Source of the DNA: Nissolia schottii
Lineage: Eukaryota > Streptophyta > Magnoliopsida > Fabales > Fabaceae
Assembly: GCA_003254905.1 (NCBI GenBank)
Contig: QANU01098899.1
Location: forward strand, 248,001 to 312,000
DNA: 64,000 nucleotides
Reading direction: 5' to 3'
Made by a program: the position numbers and the translations under genes. Positions 12,601 through 25,335 of this stretch are shown here, in pieces; position 1 is the stretch's first letter, and the number at the start of each line of letters is the position of its first letter. The notes under the pieces were generated by a model. That model made no database searches and was not told where the DNA came from. It saw only the letters and a list, made by a program, of their open reading frames with translations.

Positions 12601-15600
12601 TGTGCTCCAAAATGATTAGAAGTGTAAATTATACAACGGAAGTCTGTATTAAATTATTGGCATAAGCTTGCATGCGATGTGGTGAACATATGCTAATGTA
12701 CATCAGTTGAGTAACTCAAATGAATGGTTGAGTAACAGAACCTGCACACACAGAGTGGTATATATTGTAGATTCTGGAGATCTCAAGGCCTCAAAATTTC
12801 TTTTAAAAGTAGTGCTGTTTCTTTTCTTATGTTTTGTGCTTCAGTTGTCTGGCATGCAGTTTATAGTTGCTTCATAGTACGACTATAAACTTGGAAGAGA
12901 GATAGAAGGATAGGTGTAAACAGACTAGTAGTTTTCTCTAGGGTATGTTAATATAAAATTACCTTGTCTTAACATTTACAGCACCCATTTATAGGAATTT
13001 TTGTGACTTTAATAGGATGCTCACAACATATCTTTATGCTTTTGTCTGATATTATTAGTTAGCTGGACTGGGAACTTTGTAACGTTACTATATTTATTAA
13101 TTTTTGGCATCTAAGCATTGCTTGGACTGCTTGCATAATTCAACTGCTTATTATCTAATATAGATTATATAGTTGATAATCTACTCCCAGATAGACGTGG
13201 TTAACGGATGGATTGATTTTGACATATGTTCCATGCTATTTCTCATGCAGTTATATTCCTGTCTTAATACATGCTTATCATAATTTTTTTAAGGTATCAG
13301 GGAACAGCTCGATTGATGTTCAACTCCTTTGCTTCATCACTGTGGATGATGCCCTTTTCTAAGTACTGTAGGTCGGATAATAAATATTGGAAGCATTTTT
13401 CTGGGCGAAGGCATGTAAGTGACCATACATATCACTGTGACGAGCAGGAGTTTCAGTCAAACTTCTCTGGATGGCCAACTAAGATAATCAACATTGAAAT
13501 TCCCTCAACTCGTGGTAAAATGATGATTCTTATGCATGTGACAGTGAGGGGTCTTGTTATGGGGCTTATGGTCCTCAACTAAGTATTTGTATCTTCTGTT
13601 CACAGGATTTGATGCATACCCTTCATTCTCAGAAGTACCTCAGGCCAACTTATCTAGCATGGAATGCGGAATACCTACTCAATTATCTTTCTCAGCTCGT
13701 GAAATATCAGATGGCTCCTTTTTCAAGGCAATTGAAGATTATGACCCAGACTTCAGGAGGCTTTTATACCAGTTAGAGAAGTACGTGTTATGTCAATTAT
13801 TAGAAATTTAGAATATATTTTGCAAGAAATAATTGATCATTTTACGAAAGGGCCAAGAATTTTATGGCATGTTTGGCTTATGCTTCTATTTCCTGTCTTC
13901 AGTCTATTTCTATTTTCCAGGACTTTGTGAAAGAAATAGTGAAAACAGTAAATGAAAAACAGGAACCATGATTTTCTCGTTTTCACTATTTTCTTCACAA
14001 AATTATGAAAAACAGGAAACAAATTGAAAACAGGAAATTAAAATAGAAACCAAAGACCTTTGGAGCTCCATTTTCATTTATAAAATGTTTATTTACAAGG
14101 TACTGCTAAAGATTGGCCATCCAATTACCAGGGAAGTTGCATCTGGTTTATATATAGAAGTTTCCATTTGTTTTTATAGCATTAACAACCTGCACATATC
14201 ATCATTCATCATACTGATATTACTATAAACAACCTAAAGATTTGACAACAACGGGAATCATCAGACCAAATATATGGCTTTGCTATACTTTTCTTTTGAG
14301 GAAGTGAAATATGCAACTAATTCTCCCCTTCCCAAAAGAAAAAGTTTTAACTTATTCAAATGGTTATAGCTATGAGCTTTAACAAGGAACTGTAAATACA
14401 GTGCTTTCATTTACAACAAATTTAACTGATGTATCTCAAATACCTTTGGTACTTGTTGTCATAAAATATAGGTCTTGACAGGTACGCTTTCTAAGAGGGT
14501 CATCCTTTTCTATTACAAAATTTCTATTTTTTTGTACTTCAATTTTTTGACATTTACTTGCTACTAAGCAAGTATATATAGTTATTTGTAGCTCTACTAT
14601 CGAACTGGCTTATGTTTGAACATTTTAATGTTTCAGATCATATATTGGTGATCCTGTTCTTAATCCTCTTACACCTTGGGACCGGCCACCCATAAAAAAT
14701 GTCTTCTGCATTTATGGTGTTGATTCAAAGACTAAGGTACACTTTCCTTCTTCAAGTGAGCACACTGGGATTTCTAATGTTAGGAATTCCGTTTAAGTGA
14801 GTGAATTTTACTTCGATCACAGGTGTTTCTTTAATCTGAAATCATGAACTTGGAAGTGTTGAAAGCACTAGCTTTAATAATCTTCGGCACCCCCATCCTG
14901 TTGTTTGGCTGGGTTGTGAACCCTGCCAGAGTTATTTTATAGTTTGCCATATCTGACATTGATATTTTATTTTCTAAAAGTAACAAATATTGGGCTAACT
15001 ATATGGTGCACATGCAAACATAAATAGTGAGTTTATTTGGTTCTTAAAGCTGTGGAGTGCCCCAATATTTCCATTCTATGGTATATCTCTATATTTGTTG
15101 AAGTCACAACTCACAAATACTAGTAGACTTAGTGATTTGCTCATTTTATACTCTCAATCATGTTTATTATTAATCCACATTATTGCTTTCCTTCAGTATG
15201 GTTAGTTATGTTAGGCAGAGGCCACATATAGGAATATACGATAAAGAAGCTTTTCACATGAATGGGAAATAAAACTATATTCCTGCTCTCTCCATGACCT
15301 CAAATATTTTATATTCTGTAAAAACATTCAACACTTGTTTCTCTGTGTTAGTCAATTTATTAGTTTTTCTTATTCCAGATAGATTGAGTTTGATGCATGA
15401 GATATTCTGGTATGTGCTTCTTTCTCATATTTTAATACTTTCTAGTGGTATAGGGGTGAGACTGGTTGACTGGTACCTTAATAGCGTACAGATCTTACAC
15501 AGAAAATATTTGTATGTTAGGATAAGAGAAAAGCCCCCTTAATATGGAAAGTTTATACTAGAAAGGATAAGAAAACAACTAGTTAGTTTATCTATTTTAT

Positions 15601-18600
15601 CTTTATTACTTAGTTTATCTATTTTATCTTTATTAGTTTATCTTTAATTGTTAGCATTTATCTACTTATTATCTTAGGAGTAAAATTAGTAACAAAAACT
15701 ATTATAAATAGGAGTATCCTCCTTAGGTTAGGGTGTGAATTTGTTATCGAGTTGTTGAGGGAACCAGCCCTTGAAGAGGAACCAACCTCTTGATTTTATT
15801 CAATAATATCCAATTTTACTTATCAAATCCTTATGTTACAAACCCTACAGTTGGTGGGGCTGAATCAGCGGAACCATCAACCAAAAAGGGGTAGAAAATA
15901 ATTTCGTTACCCTATCATTGCTCCAGAAAAAACAGAAAAGGAAAGGCGGAACTGCAGGAAGGAATTAGCCAGCGAAATAATGGGAGAAATGCAGGGGAGA
16001 AAATAGCTGCAACAAATCAGCTGTAGCAAGAAATGGAAGGCAGTTGAAAAGGAGAAATCTTAGGAAGGAAAGATTATTATGAGGAACCTTTTTAGGAAAG
16101 AATAAATTCATTGACTCTCTTTTAATTATAAATTCAAATCATGGGAAAGGAAAAAAGGAGGCAGAAATTGAGTGGACTAGGAGGGCCAAGGGATCCTTAA
16201 TTCCCAGACTTATTTTCTTAATTTTGTTCATCTATTTCTACCAATTTTTTCCATTATTGTTGTGTTCTGGAATTTCAGCATAATAAACAAACACCATTTA
16301 CGCAGCAGCTCTTCTCTTTTAGTACCAGTTGTTACACCTTATTATTTGTTCTTGGTTGTTGGGTCCCAAAAACGACCTAACATTGTATGTTTTATACTTT
16401 TATTTAGCTCTGTATATAATGTAAAAATCTTTCACATTAACTGTTTTTCCTGATTTGCAACATTTAACTGTATCCTCAGATCTTCGTTTATACATAGTAA
16501 ATCTTCTGGGATTCTGTTGATTAGAAATAGTGCCATTGTGAATGATAAGTTCTGCCTCTTACCAAAAACAGGTTGGTTACTACTTTGCACCTAGTGGCAA
16601 GCCTTACCCTGATAACTGGATCATTACAGATGTTGTTTATGNAAAAAAAAAAAAACTCCCTCTCTTGTTTTCTATTTCTTCTTTCAGTAGCATGTCATGT
16701 TGCATAAAGTTACAAAAGTAGTGGTATCTGCTGCACCTTGTATTTGTCCTCATCTGATTTTTGGGGCCTGGAAGAATACCATCTCTTCCTTTCTGCATGT
16801 TCAAATTCTTCTCTATTCAGTTTTTGTTTTCTAGTGTTTGGTCTTTTACCTTGCAAGGGAAAGGGGATGACATGAAGAGGGATTCAAAGAGGAGCGTAAT
16901 AACTATTAAGTGTGCAAAACACAATTCTTGTTAGTTGAAATTGGGTGCAGAATATTTTGACACTGGTGCCCCTGTTTTTGCTCTTTTCTTGCAAAGCATT
17001 GGTTTGTTGTGTATCACCTCATTGAAAAACCATAATTTTTTACCATAAATAAAATCATGTTTTTCTCTTTACAAGATCGACTGACAATCTCCTATGTCAT
17101 GACTCTGCCAATTTGTCTTAGTTCCTACAAGAGATTGACAACAGTATATTAGCTTTTGTTGGCCATCATCCTTTATCACTGGAGGGAAGGGGTGGGGGGA
17201 CGGTTTGCTAAATCAAATTTTGTGGAGTTAATCTTGCACATAAATGTTTTTTTTGTGGTACAGCAACGTGTATAATGGCGAAACATATGTTACTATTACA
17301 GTGCAGTATTTGCATAATGTTCTGGATATTCTATTTAAACACGTTAAAATGTTATATTCTCAACGGTCAGGTCAGGGAATCTGGTTGAAGGGGACCCTGG
17401 AGCCACAAGTGGAGATGAGACGGTTAGCTTAAATTATGTTTCCTTTTATGTGGTTGTGATTGTAGAGGAAGGCATAATATATTGACCGTCCTAGTTTACT
17501 ACTTGTACTGTTTATGGAATGACAAGCATAAAACCTACATTCAACAAATCAACCTTTTATAGGTACCATACCACTCCCTTGCCTGGTGCAAGAGCTGGCT
17601 TGGACCAAAGGTGAACATAACAAGAGCTCCTCAGGTATTCCAGTCTAAAAAAGATGTGCGAGTTATGTTTGATTGTTCTTTACATCTGTTATTAAGTGTG
17701 ATTATAGGGTCTTTATTCAGTTATGTTTTGGGGTTAAGTTATGATGTAACGGAGGATTTGAAAAGGGGGGTTGAATCAAATCCTCTAGCAATTAAAAAAT
17801 ATCTTCTAAGTGCTCTGTACAATGAATGTCTTGCAACAATTGAAGGTCAATGCAAGTTAAACAGAAACCAAATCAAAATGCTCTGTACAATGACTGTCTT
17901 GCAACAATTGATAAAATATCTACTGCCACAGGGTGAGACAAGAAGACTTAAGTCAGTTCATTTGTTCTCAAACACACAATCAATAGGAATTATGTACCGA
18001 AATAAAGTGTTAATGTACCTAAAAAAATCAATAGGAATCAGTAATATACTAAGTGCGAGTTAGAATAAAATAGTATCTACTATATCTCTGATTTTAGGAT
18101 TATTCACATTGATATTGTATTGATCATGTTTCATTATATTCCGATTTAGCATTTTTTGTGCAAGGTCTATCGGCACAGGCTCCCTTGTAAACTAACACAC
18201 AGAATAACCACAATATATATACACACACACACACACACACATATCATTCTGCTTTCTCTCGTGTTTCCTGTGTCCCCTTTCCTGTTCTTCTACTATGTTC
18301 AACAGTGTGAAAGTAATTTATAACGGAATATAACGTGCACACATCAAATATAAAGCGTGAAGGGTAGAGAGAAGCTTGCAAATGAGATTTATCCTGGTTA
18401 GATATCCAAAACCTGGAGTCTACATCCAATCCCCACCACATGTGGGATTTTCTTCACTATGTTGAGTAGTCTTTAGTCTTCACAACAATAGACTCTCTAA
18501 GTCCATAAGAAGTGTTTGTTGGAAATGAATGATATTGTTTTGTTTGACATTTCATTACGTCTCTTGGGAATTGATGTGGTTTCTTTTGTCACTTATTAAC

Positions 18601-20417
18601 TGCATATGTGACAATAGTCTAGCATCTAGAAGCTTTAGAACCGTTAGTTGAGTTCTCCACCCGGTCTGTTTTCAGTCATCTGATTCAGTTTCTGGTTTAA
18701 CAAATGCCTGCAATAAACATCTCAAAGAAGTGATGAAATGAAGTCATTGCATTTGAATTTATAGAAAGCTTTATCTTTTCAACTTTGATATTTCTTGTTG
18801 TCATGTCTTTACCTTTTTCATATGTTCATTTAGTGTCATTTGCAAGCATATTGATAATGTTTGATGATCTTTATATTTATCAATGTTCTGACTTTCAGTC
18901 AGAGCATAGTGGTTCGGATGTACAGATTGAGTTGAATGTGGAACATCACCACGATGAAGATATTTTTGTGAACATGACAAAATCACCGAAGGTTAAGTAC
19001 ATAACATATTATGAAGATTCCGAAAGTCTTCCCGGGAGGAGGACAGCAGTTTGGGAGCTTGATAAAGGTACATACTTGCCCTTGGAGTAATCATGGACTA
19101 ACTAATGCTTTTGTTTAAGACTATGTAAAGAGATATAGTATAAAACCATTAATTACCTTTTTCCATCAGCTTAAGCTTTTAGGAGAGATGGTTCTTAAGA
19201 TGGTATCAGAGCAACTATGACTAAAAAGGTCAAAGGTTCGATCCTTCATGACCCCCTTTTAAAAAAATCATCCACGCTGCAAGCCAAAAGAGCTCTTGCG
19301 TGAGAGGGCATGTAAAGAGATATAATACCATTAAAACTGTCTTCTCTCATCAGCTTAAGCTTTTAGGAGAAATGATTCTTAAGATACCAAAATAATGCCA
19401 ACTAGATTATGATGGCCACACAGGCAAACATAATCTTATCAATTTTTTCTGACTGGTTCTTGAAGTCAATGCTTAGAAAAATCACAAACACTTAATGGAT
19501 TTATTCATTTAGCAAAACATTAGGGTTCAGAAGTGTGAAATAAAACATTGTATCAAGGGAAAAGTTTTAATTAATTGTCATGTATTAACCCAGGAAAGGG
19601 TTATTTATTTGCATGTTACTACTTCCTTATTAGTTTCATAATAAACTATCGTAAAAATTTGTCTTATAGATTACTAGTTTTATGGATGAGCAAGAACTAT
19701 GGTCTCGTTGTCTGCAAGTCCTGTACAGAAACAATTTACTATAAGGATACATAAAAGTAAATTGACACGATATTTGTGCAGCAAACCACAGGAACATTGT
19801 CAGATCACCCGTGCTAATGAGGGAATTATGGCTTGAGATGTGGCATGATGTCCATCCTGATGCAAAATCAAAGTTTGTAACAAAAGGTATCTGATACTGC
19901 ATTTATAAACAATTTTAAATGGTTCAGTTGAGAATCTCCTCTCACTTTGTGTCATTACAGCTAAGCGTGGACCTTTAAGAGATGATGACTGTTATTGGGA
20001 TTATGGGAAAGCTCGCTGTGCTTGGCCAGACTATTGTGAATATAGGTTATTTCGTTTTCTCCTGATCTCCTCCATTTGAGTTGACTTACCTTTTAAGAAG
20101 ATTATGATCTAGGAAATCTTAGTGAACTTTTTTCCAATTTAAGAAGGGTAAAACCAAATTACAATGGTCAGCTAAGCTGAATTAACTATAAATCCCAAAA
20201 TTTTTTAGTTTTTCTTTAGTTGGAAATTTGTTTGATACAAGTTCATATAATAGAATTCTCCCTAATATTTGTATCCTTAGTTTACTTGTTGTTTTGGTTT
20301 TATTCTTTTAACATGTCACATGTATCATAATGCAGGTATGTTTTTGGTGATGTTCACCTGGGACAAAGCTGCAGGTTGAGATATACTTCAACTGATCTGT
20401 TGTTACATTATCTGTAA
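9639..20417 (+). CDS. PSAT1: Phospholipid:sterol acyltransferase, LCAT/PDAT family
   Basis: Transfers an acyl group from a phospholipid to sterols to form sterol esters, probably in endomembranes. Exons: 9639-9875, 10481-10616, 10727-10871, 12013-12182, 12280-12356, 13301-13514, 13606-13780, 14637-14736, 16572-about 16641, 17371-17422, 17563-17634, 18899-19067, 19782-19886, 19961-20045 and 20336-20417. A hydrophobic N-terminal segment (about residues 9-27) looks like a signal peptide or anchor. The lipase nucleophile is Ser193 in AHSLG. A conserved GDET Asp in exon 10 and a His in NHRNI of exon 13 are candidate triad residues. Phases fit everywhere except between exons 9 and 10, where a small exon with length equal to 1 modulo 3 is missing; an N sits exactly at that point (16642). 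About 630-640 aa is expected, as in Arabidopsis. Confidence 0.9.
13868..14055. mobile_element. Fold-back element in PSAT1 intron 7
   Basis: Two arms of about 80 bases face each other. The left arm contains CTATTTCCTGTC and GTGAAAGAAATAGTGAAAAC. The right arm read in reverse complement contains the matching TTTCCTGTTTTC and GTGAAGAAAATAGTGAAAAC. This is the form of a MITE. Target duplication was not resolved. Confidence 0.5.
15536..15860 (+). mobile_element. LTR-like fragment in PSAT1 intron 8
   Basis: The block has an LTR-type layout: a TATA box (ACTATTATAAATAGGAG, about 15697-15713), a downstream leader, then TTCAATAATATCC (a polyadenylation-like stretch) and a TTACAAACCCTACA end near 15850. 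Internal short repeats of AGTTTATCTATTTTATCTTT lie near 15577-15650. No reverse transcriptase frame is visible, so this is a solo LTR or TRIM-like remnant. Boundaries are approximate. Confidence 0.45.
16642..16642. other. Single N at a PSAT1 splice site
   Basis: The base lies between the last readable codon of exon 9 (TAT G) and a run of A. A normal donor GT cannot be read. Other single Ns in this window mark edges of suspicious blocks, so it may be a collapsed gap. Confidence 0.9.
19130..19395 (+). repeat. Retroelement remnant with Met-tRNA primer-site-like motif, imperfectly duplicated
   Basis: Within PSAT1 intron 12 the motif TGGTATCAGAGCA (19201-19213) matches the initiator-Met-tRNA primer binding site used by many plant copia elements, and AGGTTCGATCC follows. 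The preceding sequence CAGCTTAAGCTTTTAGGAGA occurs twice (about 19167 and 19351), giving two tandem diverged copies. No coding sequence remains. Confidence 0.5.
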
Positions 20418-22602
20418 ATAAGAAGGTAGTCTTTATTATGGTCCTTATGGCTATTCTTTTTTTTGGCTGGAACATTCACTGCTATATGATTTTAAACAAG
20501 GTTTTGAGTAACGAAGCCATGAGAAATAACATAAGAGTTATAGATTGCTCAATTGTCAATTGTTGGTGAGTCCTTGACTTTTATCCTCAATTATTCAGTT
20601 TTTTGGAGATCATTCTGTCTCCTTATAGTCATTCTACATTTTATTGAGTGACTTGCTATTCTTACCGGTTTGCATGGGTTATAGACTTCATGTGCATACA
20701 TGCATACTTTACTTCCTTGAGTTATTGAATAGCTTCTTACATTATTATGTAACATCATTGAAAAAATGAGCTATCAAATATTGTTGCAAAATTTTGAAGG
20801 TGACAGATTTTTTAGACACCTTAAGGTAAGTTTATGTAATTTGAAATTACTAATCTAATTGATCTGAAATTTCAGAATGTAAGATAGATTGCACATTGAA
20901 CAACTGCGTGCAAGTGAAAAATAGAAGACAAAACAAGCACTGGGTCAAAGTTGATATACAAGTATACAACCATTTTCCTACCCAATAATAATACATTAAC
21001 AACAGTGCAAATAAGAAAACATTTCATAAGGCTTCACGTCAGGGAAAAAAAAGGTATTTTGATTAGGTAATATATTGTCCCTAGGAATGACAAGAATCTT
21101 GTTTTCTTTTCTTATCTGACACTTCATATGCTCCTTTAGTTTACGGTCATAGACTAATAATATATTAAGTTGAAAGCATTTGGAGTCTAATATATATAGA
21201 TTAGTGATGCCTTTTCCGTCTTGAACTTGCTGTTATTAAAAGCTTTCTGTTGCTGCCACAGGTGCGATGGTGGGATTACCGCTTGGCAATTTATACTACT
21301 GGGTGACACGCTACATGTGAATATGAATATTAGAATTCCTCCTCCGTATAACTACTGATTTTTGGCGTTTGCTCGTTAATCCGCACTGTATACTTGCGGC
21401 TTGTGGGGCCACTGCGTACCAGCAATTTTCCCCCCCTATGTTTGGAACTTCTTAGCCAATAGCCATCTTTGATCCACCTCACCATTTTCACAGTATATCT
21501 TGAGCCAGAGTCCGGGAGTTGTCATTGCTGTACTTTACTGTTTCTGGCCGCGGCTACCTCTTACTAGTGGCATCTGTCATCTGATATCCACCTTTGGATG
21601 CTTAGCATAACAAAAATTCAGGTCCCTTGTGTTTGTTAAAACAGGATTTACACTGCTAATGATTCAGGTAGGAGCAATTTTTCACTGTTGGTCACTTAAG
21701 TGATGGTTCCCACTTTGCCATCCCTGAGAAATAACAGGCCAGAATTGTGGAGGATCTGAAAGTCATTACTGGTCAATTGGTTGACACCCAGATTTTGATT
21801 TAGTAAGCATACAAGCTATAGTGATATGTATATCCCATAGTTGCAACAGGTGATAGTAAGTATAGGCAAAGATAGTGAAGCCGAAATCTTTTCTTCTGAG
21901 CTCTAGTAACATCTTTTTCACTACAAATTCTTTTGCCGTTGTCTGATTTCGTTTTTACATTAGATTTACACCACAAACATGATAAATACTATTAAGATGT
22001 AATCCAGATGGAAATGTATTCTCTCACGTGGACTTTTAACATGAGTTTGTTATTTGTAATCTCTCATCATTAATTAAGAAAGTGAGTTATGCATCACATA
22101 AATGAGAACAATTAATAGTGAGATATTACATACGTAAAGTTCATATGAGAAATTAGCATGAAAAGACATTTTTTCAAACCGAATAATTAAATTATATTTA
22201 TTATAATCTAAGTATATGATAAAATTTCTTCATTTATCTATATCATTAAATAAAGAAGATATGTAAGTGTAACCGTCACTTGATATCTAATTTTCTCCTC
22301 CTATTTTGCCTTTACATCACAATTTAGACAATCTCCTATAGCCGATTTCAATTTTCATTTGGTATGCACGAAGTGCGTGCAACCTTGCTAGTTTATGATA
22401 GTGTCTCTTTCTCTTTGATAATTTTTCACCGGCTTGAAAATATGGAGTCTACATGGTTTCAATTTTGTCTAATATATGATTGATTATACTAAGATAATTG
22501 ATGACGGAGACAACTCACAAAAAACTTTTAAAAAAATGAAGGGTAGAGAAGTGAATTATTCATTGCTTTGCAACTTAAATTTTTTTGTTATTCATTATTT
22601 TG
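20418..22602. other. PSAT1 3' region and intergenic DNA
   Basis: Probably starts with the PSAT1 3' UTR. The stretch around 21260-21600 is GC-richer than its surroundings and may be a spliced 3' UTR exon, but no coding sequence could be assigned. The rest is AT-rich with no gene seen. Confidence 0.4.
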
Positions 22603-22605
22603 TTG

Positions 22606-22961
22606 TGGTTTCTCACATACTCTATGGAGTAAATACCCATGTTATTTAATTTATCCATTTTTAATAATTTTATAATTTATCAAATTTTATTATCATTTTA
22701 TGATCTAATATGACATATTAATGAATTGTATGATTTAATGTAATAAATTAATACTTTTCAATATAATATCTGTAGAGATGCATTGTAAACGCAAATGGTC
22801 TGTAAACCTCTAAATCTCTAATTAGTTGACTTTTTCAATGATTTGATTAATGAAAAGTTTATTACAATCCTATAAAACATGAAATGATAATAAAATTTAA
22901 TAAATTTAATTATAAAAAATATCAAAAAGGATAAATTAAGTAACGTATTTAAACAATCACC
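22606..22961. mobile_element. Long-arm fold-back MITE, copy 1
   Basis: Almost the whole element is an inverted repeat. The left arm reads GTTATTTAATTTATCC then TTATTATCATTTTATGATC; the right arm in reverse complement reads GTTACTTAATTTATCC then TTATTATCATTTCATG. It is flanked by identical 11-base direct repeats TTATTTTGTTG at 22595-22605 and 22962-22972, in the size range of Mutator-type target duplications. It is homologous over its length to 36006-36392. Confidence 0.75.
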
Positions 22962-22972
22962 TTATTTTGTTG

Positions 22973-23359
22973 ACTGTTTTTGGAATTTATTGTCCCACTG
23001 TACTAAATTAAATGGACAAAGGGAGATGGCGTAGTTGGCAAATTGTTGTCAAGGGCCATTTAACTAAGAATCTACTGGATATGCCTTAATCCAAATCTAA
23101 GGTTAATATGCATCAGAAGTAATTCTTACAAATAAGTTTAGACAAAAAATCGGCTTTCCAACTTTTTAATATTCGTCATTTTCCGGTTCTTAAAATAAGC
23201 CATCTCAAGGAAGTCAAGCAAAAATTATTTGGGGCGAATTAATAAGCAAATATAAACCTGTGCGTCATTAACAAATATTTTCAAAAATATAACTAGGGAT
23301 TTGGGGCTAAAGATTGAAAGATGCATAACGATAATAAACAAGGCATTAGAAACCCGAGG
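22973..23359. other. Intergenic and RhoGDI 3' region
   Basis: No gene seen. It contains the 3' flank, and probably the 3' UTR, of the minus-strand RhoGDI gene. Confidence 0.45.
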
Positions 23360-25335
23360 CTAGCTGCTCCTTTTTATCTCGAACAAATATTTGAGTTCCA
23401 TGTGACATCTTCTGTCGTCATCTTCAAACTGTGAGAAAGCAATGAAAAGAGTAACACAAGTTCATATAACCACATGGATCAAATATACACACTAAAATTG
23501 ACTGAAGCATAAACTAAACTTATGAGCAAAGCATCCATTTTCACTTCCTCATACCTTAAGTTTGGCTGAGTAAATACCCCTTGCAAGCGCACCGGCGGGA
23601 GTGGTGTCCTCCTTCAAGGTGTATACATATGGTTCTTTTTGAGGAGCAAAAGTACTCAGCATTCCTTTGCTCTGATCAACTGAAAAGCACAAGAATATAA
23701 TCAAAATATAAATGTAATACACAAAAAAAGTGGTTACAACTAAATGCTAATACTAATTAGCCAATTTTTAACAATGTGTCAATAACTAAACACAGTAATC
23801 CAATTTAATTGTCATTTGTAATATATGCTCAAGTCTTTGCTGTATGAGACATCTTTAGCTCTATATAAAGTTGTTGCAAGGTTTTAACTGTTATTGGTCA
23901 CAATTCCGAACTTTGAAATTTACCCTGCACACACACACCTTGCCTTCTCTTGCTTTCCTCTCATCAACAACTTAGTCATTTTAGTTCTCCACTTATTGAA
24001 GTTACGTGAAACTGCTTAGGGGCAGTTTCCAACCTTGGTACCTGGGGTACCACCCCGTGTATGGCATTAAACTAATTATTCAAGAAATCTAGCTGTTTTT
24101 TGACAGCTAATAACTACTAATAAGCATTAAAAGGAGTCATAGTACCAGATATTAAGTTTCTAACTCCCAAGTTCTAAAAGCCAATCATAAAAAACTCGCA
24201 TATTCAAGATTTATCTGTCAACTGATAGAAGTACTAATTTGAGTACCTTGGAGCCCTCCTTTCCACACAGTGTTGGAGTATGTCAAGCCAGACACAATGT
24301 TGTGCCGAACACTAAATTTCAGCTTAAGCTGATAGCGAGATCCCTCTTTAAGAGTGAATAGAGTACAGCCCTTCTGGCTTTCATCCACAGGTAAAGGAGT
24401 AACAATTTCATCAAAATCCTCAGAGAGAATTCCAATGGAGTGAAACTTCACTTCAGGGTCCAATTGACCTATAAAATAGAAGGTAACAACTTAAACAGAA
24501 CAGAGCAAAAAAGTTCAATAGAGCATAAACAAGGATAGCAAACAAACCATCTAGATCACTTTCCAAACAACCCAACAGCTTCTCCTTCCACCTCCTTAGG
24601 CTTTCATCCTCCTACGCAGCACAATTAACCTCAAAATCAGTAAAGTTCCAAGTAATAAATGAAAATCAGTTTATTAACCAATGATGTAATCAACCTATGA
24701 GAAACCCCTTGGATAAAAATTTGCAGCATTTATTCAAAGTAAGATTTGATACATGGTGAAGAATTAAGACACTAAGCATACACTTGCAGTTGTAACATTT
24801 TATATACAACTTGCAACAGTGTTTTTACCTTTCCATTTTGTTCAAGCATTCTATTTTACATGCCTTAACTAGTGAAAATACAATTTTGCTGTGTCCAAGA
24901 GAGGGTTCATTGAAATCCATGAAATCCATACTTTTTAGAGGATCTTTTTTGCTTAAAAAAAGGGAAAAAATTAATCTTTCCACAAACCCACAATTTCAAA
25001 GAAGTTAAAAGAACAAATGCAGAACAAAACAAGAAAAGGTTGAAAATGAGAAGGGAAAAAAAAACCTTGTCCCGTTCGATCTGCTCCTTGAGAGAAACGA
25101 GAGGACCAGGAACAAAGACACTGTTTTTGTTATCACCAAAGGTTTCTTCTTCTTCCTCTTCCTCTGCTTCTTCCACCTCATCATAATGAAAAGCATCACT
25201 TGGTTTGTCAGTCACCTCCTGCTTGCTTGCACCAATCCAAGATGATGATGATGATGGCCCTGCTTCTTCCTCTGCTCTGTTCCCATTCACATTCACATTC
25301 ACATTCACATTCACATTCACATTCTTACCCTCCAT
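23360..25335 (-). CDS. Rho GDP-dissociation inhibitor (RhoGDI)
   Basis: Extracts prenylated ROP/RAC GTPases from membranes and holds them inactive in the cytosol; the Arabidopsis paralog SCN1 restricts root-hair initiation. Five exons close in phase: 25066-25335, 24548-24611, 24247-24468, 23555-23679 and 23360-23428, giving 249 aa. The N-terminus has an Asn-Val repeat, a Ser run and an acidic stretch (VEEAEEEEEEETFGD). The RhoGDI fold begins near residue 80, with LKFSVRHNIVSGLTY, TFAPQKEPYVYTL and GALARGIYSAKLKFEDDD as family segments. I chose ATG 25335 (MEGKN); an in-frame ATG at 25362 would add MCLREREREM encoded by a GA repeat and is less likely. Several paralogs exist in plants, so no symbol is given. 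Confidence 0.92.
25283..25325. repeat. Coding hexanucleotide microsatellite
   Basis: About seven tandem copies of CATTCA lie inside RhoGDI exon 1 and encode alternating Asn and Val on the minus strand. It keeps frame whatever the copy number. A separate CT run (25337-25355) lies just upstream of the start codon. Confidence 0.85.

Noticed and set aside
17611-18063. 150-codon plus ORF starting in PSAT1 exon 11
   Set aside because: It reads through the donor site at 17634 into the intron. An imperfect internal duplication (near 17812 and 17879) explains its length; no domain.
19201-19250. tRNA gene suggested by AGGTTCGATCC
   Set aside because: No cloverleaf can be drawn; TGGTATCAGAGCA is a retroelement primer site motif.
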